This document shows, piece after piece, positions 1 to 6,536 of a DNA stretch of 28,997 nt. The notes beneath the pieces were generated by a model. The model ran no database searches. It saw nothing but the letters and a program-made list of their open reading frames with translations, and was not told the DNA's origin. The translations under genes and the position numbers were made by a program. Source of the stretch: Oscillospiraceae bacterium (GTDB taxonomy: Bacteria > Bacillota > Clostridia > Oscillospirales > Ruminococcaceae); NCBI GenBank assembly GCA_900768245.1, contig CAAGCE010000183.1, positions 1-28,997 of the forward strand, given 5' to 3'. The first letter of the stretch is position 1; the number at the start of each line of letters is the position of its first letter.

Positions 1-6
1 GACCAC

Positions 7-138
7 GGGCTTTGCCCTTTGGATTCCCACAAGCCTTTGAAAAGGCTTGACCGAAACTTTTATATGGGGTGCGCTCTATGCTTACGACCGCGGCGGCTTG
101 CTATCTTCCTATTTGCGGCAAACTTAATGCCGCCGCCC
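7..138 (-). repeat. Dispersed GC-rich repeat element, left copy (inverted relative to right copy)
   Basis: Positions 7-105 are the exact reverse complement of 28899-28997 (99 bp without a mismatch or gap). The match continues at lower identity to 138/28866, where both copies again read ATGCCGCCGCCC. Read in the direction of the neighbouring minus-strand operon, the element starts right after a terminator U-tract. It then has a GC hairpin (GCCGCCGC at 129-136 pairing with GCGGCGGC at 90-97), a second perfect hairpin built on CAAGCCTTT/AAAGGCTTG, and a small GGGCAAAGCCC palindrome at the window edge. No coding potential is evident. It may continue beyond the window. Confidence 0.9.
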
Positions 139-143
139 CCCCC

Positions 144-190
144 AAAAAAAAACAAAAAAACTGCCGCAAGATCTAAATTCTGCGGCAGTT
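144..190 (-). terminator. Intrinsic terminator of the murC-lexA-CPBP-small ORF operon
   Basis: An 8-bp perfect GC-rich stem (TGCGGCAG at 181-188 with CTGCCGCA at 161-168, extended by A-T pairs) is followed on the minus strand by seven T, a G and nine more T. It begins 7 nt after the stop codon of the 57-aa gene. Fourteen bases of its upstream arm and loop (CTGCCGCAGAATTT on the minus strand) recur in the htrA terminator. Confidence 0.85.
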
Positions 191-196
191 CGTTTT

Positions 197-370
197 CTAC
201 TGTCTGATATGGATACCGTTCAGCTCGATATACTCTTCCATATCGTTCTTTGCGTCCTCTATCCATGTTTCGTTATCGGGAAGAAGATTATGTTTGTCGC
301 CGTTGGTTTCTGTCAGAGGTTTTCCGTCTGCCGGTATTTTTGACTTTGGTTTTTCTTTTTCTTTACACAT
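197..370 (-). CDS. Small acidic/charged hypothetical protein, 57 aa
   Basis: This ATG-to-TAG frame encodes 57 residues starting MCKEKEKPKSK and ending NGIHIRQ. I do not recognise the family. The start is supported by a strong Shine-Dalgarno (AAGGAGGG) about 6 nt upstream. The frame begins 33 nt after the CPBP protease stop, and its own stop lies just before the operon terminator, so it is most simply the last gene of the murC operon. The N-terminal 20 residues are lysine-rich; the C-terminal half is acidic and probably helical (WIEDAKNDMEEYIEL). There is no signal peptide, membrane segment or cysteine pair (one Cys at position 2). It could be a small adaptor or regulatory protein for the upstream protease, but nothing in the sequence proves function. 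Confidence 0.72.
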   Translation of the reverse strand: MCKEKEKPKSKIPADGKPLTETNGDKHNLLPDNETWIEDAKNDMEEYIELNGIHIRQ

Positions 371-403
371 AACTTTCCCTCCTTTTAATTTTAGAGGTGA
401 CCT

Positions 404-1468
404 TTATATTCTGAATATCGCTCGGACGGCTGTTTCAATTATCTGCTCTTCCTCTGCGATCGGTTCTACGCTTGTGATTATATCCCAAAGATATATTGCT
501 GTTATGATTATCATTCCCGCTGAGGTTATCATTATCGGCAGTGTACGCTTTTTATGATACTCGGTATACGGCGGAAGATGTATTCCGTGGTGCTTCAGAA
601 TGTACACAAAGCCTATGACTCCTACCGAAAACTCCACAAATGCTGTCACATAGTACACTCCTTCTGCAAGCCATTCGTTAAAATATCCTGCTATATCAGA
701 TATTGATGCCATTGTATTCATTGCCATATGGCATATTATGGACGGTATAAGTGAGTTCGATCTTACTGTAATATATCCAAGCGCAAGTCCTACAAGCGTT
801 GCCATTACCGCCTGATAAGGATTGCCGTGCATAAGTCCGAAAAATACTGCCGACATTATTATTGCAAAGCGTTGGCTCACCTTTGAAAGTGATTTCAGCA
901 CCACTCCTCTGAAGAAAAGCTCCTCGGCTATCGGTGCAAGTATCACGGACGAAAACAGATTCATCAGCGTTGTCTGTATGGTATTGTCAAGCTCGTAATT
1001 CAGGCTCGGTGTGTCAAGTCCCAACACGGAAAGCACGATAGCAACTCCGTATTCAAGTATCATTCCAACCTGATGAAAGAAAAATGTTGCAAGCACAGCT
1101 TTAAGGATAAATGAGCCTGTGACCTTTTCCGTATTCAGCAGGCTGCTTAGCTTGATATGGTGCATTCCGCTGTATATAAAGTACATTATAACAGAGCTTA
1201 CGGCAGGTGCACAGAACATTATCGTACATTCCCAGAAGCCTACTATCGGATAGCCCTCGTCATTGTATGTCGTTTCGATCAGTCCCATTCCCGTCAGAAT
1301 GAAATATGCGATATAGAAAAGGACAAAGACCAGTATATACTGGCATATCATTGTTCCGCCCACGCTGTTGTAAAGCTTTCTTATGCTGCGTTTTTCCGTT
1401 GGTGTCGGTTCGGGTGTCGGCTGATAAAAGCTGTCGTTTTGAATGTATGTGTTAAAGCTGTCTTTCAT
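404..1468 (-). CDS. CPBP-family (CAAX protease / Abi type) intramembrane metalloprotease, 354 aa
   Basis: This is a polytopic membrane protein with about eight hydrophobic segments. It carries the three hallmarks of the CPBP/Abi family (formerly CAAX protease): EELFFR at residues 182-187, FFGLMH at 209-214 and HMAMN at 247-251. These glutamates, histidines and asparagine are thought to bind the metal or activate water. Family members include Rce1-like prenyl proteases and bacterial bacteriocin-immunity proteins; the bacterial substrate is usually unknown. A soluble, proline-rich stretch (PTPEPTPTEKRS) precedes the first membrane segment. The ATG overlaps the lexA stop (TAATG), with GAGGT 7 nt upstream, which implies translational coupling. 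Encoded in one operon with murC and lexA, it may act in envelope stress or peptide immunity; that role is an inference. Confidence 0.88.
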   Translation of the reverse strand: MKDSFNTYIQNDSFYQPTPEPTPTEKRSIRKLYNSVGGTMICQYILVFVLFYIAYFILTGMGLIETTYNDEGYPIVGFWECTIMFCAPAVSSVIMYFIYSGMHHIKLSSLLNTEKVTGSFILKAVLATFFFHQVGMILEYGVAIVLSVLGLDTPSLNYELDNTIQTTLMNLFSSVILAPIAEELFFRGVVLKSLSKVSQRFAIIMSAVFFGLMHGNPYQAVMATLVGLALGYITVRSNSLIPSIICHMAMNTMASISDIAGYFNEWLAEGVYYVTAFVEFSVGVIGFVYILKHHGIHLPPYTEYHKKRTLPIMITSAGMIIITAIYLWDIITSVEPIAEEEQIIETAVRAIFRI

Positions 1469-2052
1469 TATATGTACCTCATTACTGCCACTACTCTTCC
1501 TATTATTTCACAGGTGTCAACGATTATCGGGTCCATTGTATCATTTTCAGGCTGGAGTCGGTAGTGACCGTTTTCCTTATAGAAGGTCTTTACCGTTGCT
1601 TCATTGTCATTTACAAGGGCGGCTACTATCTCGCCGTTTCTTGCTGTTGAGCATTTTTCAACGACTACAATATCGCCGTCAAGGATAGCTGCATTTATCA
1701 TACTTTCGCCTCTGACCTTGAGTGCGAAAAGCTCGCCCGAATAGTTCTTGTTCTCATGAAAATTGATGTAGTCGGTAATGTCCTGAACGGCGGTTATAGG
1801 CTGACCTGCGGTTATCGTTCCGACAAGAGGTATCTTTGTTGCTCCCTTGCCCGCAAGCTTTATTGCACGGTTTCTGCCGTCTATTTTTTCAAGTATGCCC
1901 TCGTCAACAAGAGCATTTACATATCGTGCTGCTGTTGATGTGGAGCGTATATCAAGTGCTGCGCAGATCTCTCTTATTGAAGGAGGGATACCGTCCTCAA
2001 CACGTTCTTTTACAAATTCATATACTCTTTTTTCCTTATCGTTCATTTGCAT
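1468..2052 (-). CDS. lexA: LexA repressor (SOS regulator, self-cleaving), 194 aa
   Basis: The N-terminal winged-helix DNA-binding domain (about 1-68) contains GIPPSIREICAAL and STSTAARYVNAL, typical of Firmicutes LexA. The C-terminal S24 peptidase domain holds the Ala82-Gly83 cleavage site (GTITAGQPI), catalytic Ser117 in RGESMI and Lys155 in EATVKTF, so the RecA-stimulated self-cleavage machinery is complete. LexA represses DNA-damage genes until RecA filaments trigger cleavage. Two in-frame starts exist. The second ATG (2046) sits 8 nt from AAAGGA and is the better-spaced one; the first (2052) is only a few bases from it. The gene starts 7 nt after the murC stop. I saw no classical CGAAC-N4-GTTCG operator upstream of murC or lexA, so autoregulation is not evident. 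Confidence 0.95.
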   Translation of the reverse strand: MQMNDKEKRVYEFVKERVEDGIPPSIREICAALDIRSTSTAARYVNALVDEGILEKIDGRNRAIKLAGKGATKIPLVGTITAGQPITAVQDITDYINFHENKNYSGELFALKVRGESMINAAILDGDIVVVEKCSTARNGEIVAALVNDNEATVKTFYKENGHYRLQPENDTMDPIIVDTCEIIGRVVAVMRYI

Positions 2053-2059
2053 ATTCCTT

Positions 2060-3472
2060 TCAGTTTTTCTCTTCCAGCTTTTTCAGAATGAGCCTTGCAA
2101 GCTTATTTACATCGCCGCAGCCAAGTGTGACGATAAGGTCGCCGCTCTCTACATTTTTTACAACATAGTCGGCAGCAAGCTCAAAGTTTTTGTCGTGTTC
2201 TTCTTCCTCGAACCAGACGCTTCCGTTGATTTTTTCGGCAAGATCCTTTGTATGGATACCGATAGTGTTTTTCTCACGTGAACCCATAATTGAAGTAAGG
2301 ACTACCTTGTCTGCAATGGAAAGTGCTTTGACAAAATCATCGAGAAGGAGTGATGTCCTTGAATATGTGAAAGGCTGATGAACTGCCCATACACGCTTGA
2401 AGCCAAGGCTTTTTGCGGCATTGAGTGTAACGGATATTTCAGCAGGGTGATGAGCGTAGTCATCAACAACGGTTATCCCATTTACCTCGCCGTATTTTTC
2501 AAAGCGTCTGCCTGCACCCTTGAAGCCGTCAAGCCCTTTTTTAACGTCCTCAGGCTCTGCTCCCGCATATATCGAAGCGGCAGCTGCTGCAACAGCATTC
2601 ACAATATTGTGTTCACCCGGAACGTGAATGGTAAGGTCTGTTACCTTTTCACCCTTATGCATAAGCGTAAATGCGGTTTCAAGTCCGCTTATATGACGTA
2701 TATCTGATGGATACCAGTCATTTTTATCGCTCCTGCCGAATGTGATAATATCCTTTTTGCTGCTGAGGTTCTCTATCGCTTTCATTGAATTTGCATCGTC
2801 GCCGTTTACGATAACAGCCTTTGCGGCATTCTCGGCAAACTTATGAAATGACTTTATTATATTATCAAGGTTTTTGAAATAGTCCAGATGATCCTCGTCA
2901 ACGTTGAGGATAACCGCTGTGTCAACGGAAAGGTTAAGGAAATGATCCTGAAACTCGCATGCCTCGCAGGTCATAATATCGCTTTTGCCGGCTCTTCCGC
3001 TGCCGTGTATTGCAGGGAGCTTTCCGCCGATAACTGCGCTTATATCAAGACCCTTATCAAAAAGTATCTGTGTTATCATTGAGGTAACGGTAGTTTTTCC
3101 GTGAGTACCGCTTATGCATATTGCATTGTCATAGCAGCTTGTGATAATGCCGAGCAGCTCACTTCTCTCCAGAACGGGAACTCCGCTTGCCTTTGCTGCG
3201 ATAAGCTCAGGGTTATCGGGCATAATTGCTGCCGTATGGACAATAAGGTCAGCACCCTCTATATTTTCGGCTCTCTGACCGAGACAGACCTTTATCCCCA
3301 TATTGCGTACAGCCTGCAATGTTTCTGTTTCATTATTGTCCGAGCCGGTGATGAAATAGCCCTGACTGTGTAAGATCTGTGCCAGAGGATACATTCCCGA
3401 ACCGCCAATACCTATAAAATGAATATGGTTCTTATTTTTGAGAATATTTGTGTTTAAAAAAATTCTATCCAA
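2060..3472 (-). CDS. murC: UDP-N-acetylmuramate--L-alanine ligase, 470 aa
   Basis: MurC joins L-alanine to UDP-MurNAc using ATP, the first amino-acid step of peptidoglycan stem-peptide synthesis in the cytosol. The three Mur-ligase domains are visible: an N-terminal nucleotide-binding fold with GIGGSGMYPLA (21-31), the ATPase centre with GTHGKTT (122-128) and NVDEDHLDYF (190-199), and a C-terminal domain with YAHHPAEI near residue 345. Length is normal for the family. The start codon is TTG at 3472, 6 nt after the Shine-Dalgarno AGAGGTG. The next methionine (residue 27) would remove the glycine-rich motif, so the TTG start is well supported. It is the first gene of a four-gene minus-strand operon with lexA and is divergent from spoVG. 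Confidence 0.96.
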   Translation of the reverse strand: MDRIFLNTNILKNKNHIHFIGIGGSGMYPLAQILHSQGYFITGSDNNETETLQAVRNMGIKVCLGQRAENIEGADLIVHTAAIMPDNPELIAAKASGVPVLERSELLGIITSCYDNAICISGTHGKTTVTSMITQILFDKGLDISAVIGGKLPAIHGSGRAGKSDIMTCEACEFQDHFLNLSVDTAVILNVDEDHLDYFKNLDNIIKSFHKFAENAAKAVIVNGDDANSMKAIENLSSKKDIITFGRSDKNDWYPSDIRHISGLETAFTLMHKGEKVTDLTIHVPGEHNIVNAVAAAAASIYAGAEPEDVKKGLDGFKGAGRRFEKYGEVNGITVVDDYAHHPAEISVTLNAAKSLGFKRVWAVHQPFTYSRTSLLLDDFVKALSIADKVVLTSIMGSREKNTIGIHTKDLAEKINGSVWFEEEEHDKNFELAADYVVKNVESGDLIVTLGCGDVNKLARLILKKLEEKN

Positions 3473-3519
3473 TTATTACACCTCTAACATTTGATTTTAA
3501 GAATTATTTAAGATTAGTA

Positions 3520-3533
3520 TGGTATATTATATG
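3520..3533. promoter_or_regulatory. Overlapping divergent -10 regions for murC (-) and spoVG (+)
   Basis: In the 193-bp intergenic region a TG-extended -10 (TGGTATATT, -10 at 3523-3528) points toward spoVG. On the other strand TATAAT (3526-3531) points toward murC. The two hexamers overlap by three bases, so the promoters would compete. Neither has a convincing -35. No clear sigma-H motif of the kind known upstream of Bacillus spoVG was seen. Confidence 0.4.
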
Positions 3534-3665
3534 TAGTGGCATACAAAAGAAAAACTAATGTATTCTATAACTGAATAATTTTCCTTTTTAGTGTGCAGAA
3601 TATAAACATCGGAGTATTCCACCAAAATCAAGGCATAGCCAAAATCTAAAGGAGGACATTTCAAC

Positions 3666-3962
3666 ATGAACATCACCGACATCAAAATCAGAAAGATAAT
3701 TCCAGACGGCCGTCTTCGTGCAATTATTTCCATCACAATTGATGATATGCTTGCGATCCACGACATTAAGGTAGTACAGGGAGACGAACGTCTTTTCGTT
3801 GCAATGCCAAGCAGAAAAGATGAGAACGGCGTTTTCAGAGATGTTGTTCACCCTATCTCACCTGAAGCAAGACAGCTGGTTGAAAGCCAGATCCTTGACG
3901 CTTACACACGTCATATCGAGCTTATGCAGGCTGAAGCCGAAGCTGAAGAAGCAGGTCTTTAA
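3666..3962 (+). CDS. spoVG: SpoVG-family regulator (site-specific nucleic-acid-binding), 98 aa
   Basis: The protein starts MNITDIKIRKI and has the family core, with SITIDDMLAIHDIKVVQGD, LFVAMPSRKDENG and FRDVVHPISPEAR, covering essentially the whole SpoVG domain. A short acidic Glu/Ala-rich tail follows. SpoVG proteins bind DNA and RNA and tune septation, sporulation, virulence and envelope genes in Firmicutes. A perfect AAAGGAGG (3648-3655) lies 10 nt before the ATG. The gene is monocistronic: a strong terminator follows 20 nt downstream. It is divergent from murC, so a cell-wall synthesis gene and this regulator share an upstream region. Whether this organism sporulates cannot be told from the window. 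Confidence 0.95.
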   Translation: MNITDIKIRKIIPDGRLRAIISITIDDMLAIHDIKVVQGDERLFVAMPSRKDENGVFRDVVHPISPEARQLVESQILDAYTRHIELMQAEAEAEEAGL

Positions 3963-3982
3963 TTCAGTAGTATATCCGATTT

Positions 3983-4011
3983 GCTGCCGTTTATACACGG
4001 CAGCTTTTTTT
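3983..4011 (+). terminator. Intrinsic terminator of spoVG
   Basis: A perfect 8-bp stem (GCTGCCGT at 3983-3990, ACGGCAGC at 3997-4004) with a 6-nt loop is followed by seven T. On the minus strand the same hairpin lies right behind the NUDIX stop codon but has no U-tract, so it probably works well only for spoVG. Confidence 0.9.
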
Positions 4012-4546
4012 ATATACCAAGCTTTCTTGCGGCGAGGAGAAGAGCGGTCTGGGTCTTTCCGTCCTTTATTTCACCGTTCAGTACCATATCGACTGCATCG
4101 GAAAGCTTTACCTTTATAACATCGAGAAATTCATCTTCATCAAGCGACTGCTTATCAAATTTAAGACCTGTTGCAAGATACATATGTATCTTTTCGGTAA
4201 GGTAGGCAACTGACGGATACATTACACCAAGGTATTCAAAATTCTCACATTCTGCGCCTGTTTCTTCTTTAAGCTCACGCAGACCTGCGTCACGGTGATT
4301 CTCACCGAATTCAAGCTTTCCCGCAGGAACTTCCGTAAGCACCTCCTGAAACGGATAGCGGAACTGCTTTACGAGATATACCTCTCCGTTTTCATTTATC
4401 GGGACAATGCAAACTCCGCCCGGGTGGATAACAAGCTCTCTTGTAACGACAGCTCCGTTTTCAAGCTCAGCTTGGTCACGCTGTACCTTAATGATCTTAC
4501 CGTCAAAAATAGGTTCTGTTCCTACTGTTTTTTCCTGAAGGTGCAT
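4010..4546 (-). CDS. NUDIX hydrolase, ADP-ribose pyrophosphatase-like (NudF type), 178 aa
   Basis: A complete NUDIX box (G-x5-E-x7-REU-xEE-xGU) runs from Gly76 to Ala98, with RELKEETGA at 90-98; its glutamates bind Mg2+. The N-terminal part (DGKIIKVQRDQAELENG, VIHPGGVCIVP) and the downstream YPSVAYLTEKIHMYLA are typical of ADP-ribose pyrophosphatases, which cleave ADP-ribose to AMP and ribose-5-phosphate. An AAAGGAGT Shine-Dalgarno precedes the ATG. A strong promoter (TTGCGA-N17-TATACT) lies about 105 bp upstream. The gene is monocistronic and convergent with spoVG; its stop codon sits in the spoVG terminator T-tract. Substrate preference beyond nucleotide-sugar diphosphates is inferred from the family. 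Confidence 0.9.
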   Translation of the reverse strand: MHLQEKTVGTEPIFDGKIIKVQRDQAELENGAVVTRELVIHPGGVCIVPINENGEVYLVKQFRYPFQEVLTEVPAGKLEFGENHRDAGLRELKEETGAECENFEYLGVMYPSVAYLTEKIHMYLATGLKFDKQSLDEDEFLDVIKVKLSDAVDMVLNGEIKDGKTQTALLLAARKLGI

Positions 4547-4651
4547 AGCAAATACTCCTTTATATATTATAGTATCATTATGTTAAATACAGATTATGGT
4601 ATAAAAGCTCTGTCTGCAAGCAAAAATAAGAATAAATGTTCTATTTAAAAC

Positions 4652-4680
4652 AGTATAACATAGTTATTGATTTTTCGCAA
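4652..4680 (-). promoter_or_regulatory. Sigma-A promoter for the NUDIX gene
   Basis: TTGCGA (4675-4680 read on the minus strand), a 17-nt spacer and TATACT (4652-4657) face the NUDIX gene. The predicted leader is about 100 nt. Confidence 0.65.
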
Positions 4681-4694
4681 GGGTATTTTACAAT
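4667..4694 (+). promoter_or_regulatory. Candidate promoter for the htrA-like gene
   Basis: TTGATT (4667-4672), a 16-nt spacer and TACAAT (4689-4694) lie about 160 bp before the ATG. This overlaps the NUDIX promoter on the other strand, so the two divergent genes may share one polymerase landing zone. Within the 4547-4851 gap (305 bp) the rest is AT-rich leader with no other gene; a small CCC-GAAA-GGG hairpin lies at 4804-4813. Confidence 0.45.
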
Positions 4695-4851
4695 TATTTA
4701 TGAAAAAAACGGTCACATTCTTTTATTGGTTTTTCAAAATGATTTCACATATTTTACACAATGAAGCTTTACAATATAGCCATAGTCAAAAAGAAAAGGA
4801 CTTCCCGAAAGGGACAAGCCCATTACATATTATCGAAAGGTGGAAATCATT

Positions 4852-6195
4852 ATGTATGATCCGAACAACTATTCTTATTCAAACGGTAGCTTCAATCCTG
4901 TTGACCCCGAACAGAAGCCTCCCAAGAAATCAAATAATGTAGGCAAAACAATTGCAGCTATACTTGCAGTAGCAATTATCGGCGGTGCATCGGGCTACGG
5001 CGGAGCATATCTCGCACGTTCAAACAACACCGATGCAATAACAGCTGACGCAGACGTTGAAAGCAGCACTACAACAACTGTTACAACAGAAAAACCTGCT
5101 CCCGTTACATCAGCCGACAGCAGCACATCTGCATCGGCACTTACTCAGACGACCACTCCGTCCGCTGACGGCGCACTTACAACAAAGCAGGTCATCGACA
5201 AGGTAACACCGTCAGTAGTTCTTATCAGCTCCGAGTTCAAAAGCTCGGGTGCGTCAAGCACAGGTACAGGTATCGTGTTCACATCGGACGGCTACATCGT
5301 AACCAATGCCCACGTTATCAAGACCGAGGTTAAGAGCGTTGTCCAGAACCCGAATTCAGGCTACAATGACCCGTTCAGCAACTTCTTCGGCAACTTCTAT
5401 TCCAACTACGAATACGAAACCACCGTTCAGGACGCTGACACTGTTACAGTGACCACCTCCGACGGTACTGAATATACAGCAAAGATAGTCGGCAGTGATG
5501 CAAATACCGACCTTGCAGTCCTCAAGATAGAAGCAACGGGACTTACCGCAGCAGAGATAGGCGATTCATCAACACTTGAAATGGGCGATACAGCAATAAC
5601 CCTCGGCTATCCTCTCGGACTTGGACTTTCCGCATCTGACGGTATCATTTCGGGACTTAACAAGGAAATGTCCGTTGAAGTAGCAGGCGGCAGTGCAACA
5701 ATGACACTTCTCCAGACCGACGCAGCTATCAACCCCGGCAACTCAGGCGGTCCTCTCCTTAACAACAAGGGACAGGTAGTCGGCATCACATCATCAAAGA
5801 TAGTAAGCTCCAGCGTTGACGGTGTAGGCTTTGCTATCCCTATAACAGACGCACTTCCTATCCTCAATGAGCTTATGACAACAGGCACAGTAAAGAACAC
5901 AGTTCCGAAGATCGGTATCACAGGCACACCTATCACATCGGCAGTAAAGCGTTATTATAACCTCCCTGTTGACAGCGGTGTACTTGTTGCCTCGGTAGAA
6001 GCAGGCTCGTGTGCAGAAGCGGCAGGCATTGAGGAAGGCGACGTTATCGTTGCTGCCGATGGCACAGAGGTAACGGATATGGATACCCTCGTATCACTGA
6101 AAAATAAGCATAAAGCAGGAGATAAGATGACCCTTACTCTTGCAAGAAGTGACGGAAATATCGACGTTGAAGTTATCCTTGACACAGACGAATAA
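4852..6195 (+). CDS. HtrA/DegP-like membrane-anchored serine protease with PDZ domain, 447 aa
   Basis: This protein belongs to the S1C trypsin-like proteases that remove or refold damaged exported proteins. Order of parts: a short cytoplasmic Asn/Pro/Lys-rich tail; one membrane anchor (about residues 32-55); a Thr/Ser-rich extracellular spacer (about 66-107); the protease domain with catalytic His154 (VTNAHVI), Asp220 (NTDLAVLKI) and Ser298 (GNSGGPL); and a single C-terminal PDZ domain from about 345. The whole catalytic triad is present. ATG at 4852 is chosen because AAAGGTGG lies 8 nt upstream; an in-frame GTG 12 nt earlier falls inside that Shine-Dalgarno. The gene is monocistronic and converges on the LRR cluster. 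It could process or quality-control the secreted LRR proteins, but that is speculation from proximity. Confidence 0.95.
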   Translation: MYDPNNYSYSNGSFNPVDPEQKPPKKSNNVGKTIAAILAVAIIGGASGYGGAYLARSNNTDAITADADVESSTTTTVTTEKPAPVTSADSSTSASALTQTTTPSADGALTTKQVIDKVTPSVVLISSEFKSSGASSTGTGIVFTSDGYIVTNAHVIKTEVKSVVQNPNSGYNDPFSNFFGNFYSNYEYETTVQDADTVTVTTSDGTEYTAKIVGSDANTDLAVLKIEATGLTAAEIGDSSTLEMGDTAITLGYPLGLGLSASDGIISGLNKEMSVEVAGGSATMTLLQTDAAINPGNSGGPLLNNKGQVVGITSSKIVSSSVDGVGFAIPITDALPILNELMTTGTVKNTVPKIGITGTPITSAVKRYYNLPVDSGVLVASVEAGSCAEAAGIEEGDVIVAADGTEVTDMDTLVSLKNKHKAGDKMTLTLARSDGNIDVEVILDTDE

Positions 6196-6248
6196 AATGC
6201 AGTGTCCTTTTCAATTGTTTCCATTAAATAGATCCCCATATCAAACAC

Positions 6249-6300
6249 AAACGGCTGCCGCAGAATTTCTGTGACAGCTGTTTGTTTTTTTATTTTTTTG
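6249..6300 (+). terminator. Intrinsic terminator of the htrA-like gene
   Basis: A 15-bp imperfect stem (6249-6263 with 6269-6283, with G-U pairs) is followed by a long T-tract to 6299. The GCTGCCGCAGAATTT part is shared with the terminator at the left edge. The T-tract runs directly into the GC-rich repeat element. Confidence 0.85.
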
Positions 6301-6480
6301 GGGGACGCGCCCGAATTTTCTGCGTATCCGAAAAAAAGCACCCGCGCCGCAGGCAAGGCAAAAGCTTCAGTACCCGATAAAAGCTTCGTTAAACCGTATC
6401 GTTATACGCTTATGGGTCTTTGGCTGAGCTGACGGCGCGGGTACTATTTTCGGGTACGCAGCAAGCTTTGGCGCGTCTAA
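6301..6480. repeat. Quasi-palindromic GC-rich repeat element between convergent terminators
   Basis: The left arm (6304-6350) and right arm (6433-6477) are imperfect inverted repeats of about 45 bp: GACGCGCC, CTGCGTA and CCGAAAA-type blocks and CCCGCGCCG recur in order on opposite strands. The middle holds a perfect CGTAT-CGTT-ATACG hairpin (6395-6408). Each arm begins directly after the U-tract of one of the two facing terminators. By eye, the arms also align with the edge repeats (shared TTTATTTAG, AAAGCTTGCTG, and ACCC...ATAAAAG.TTCG...AA.CC). No ORF is credible here. Confidence 0.75.
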
Positions 6481-6529
6481 ATAAAAAAATAAAAATGCCA
6501 AACCGATTTATACACCGGTTCGGCATTTT
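6481..6529 (-). terminator. Intrinsic terminator of the 2951-aa LRR gene
   Basis: A 14-bp stem (6492-6505 with 6516-6529; one wobble) with a 10-nt loop is followed on the minus strand by a T-rich tract with interspersed A (6481-6495). It starts 7 nt after the stop codon. Confidence 0.9.
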
Positions 6530-6536
6530 GTTATGC

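Noticed and set aside
4667..4942. 91-aa plus-strand frame overlapping the htrA start
   Set aside because: It starts at a non-ATG codon without RBS, and its second half overlaps htrA in another frame. The region is better explained by promoters and leader.
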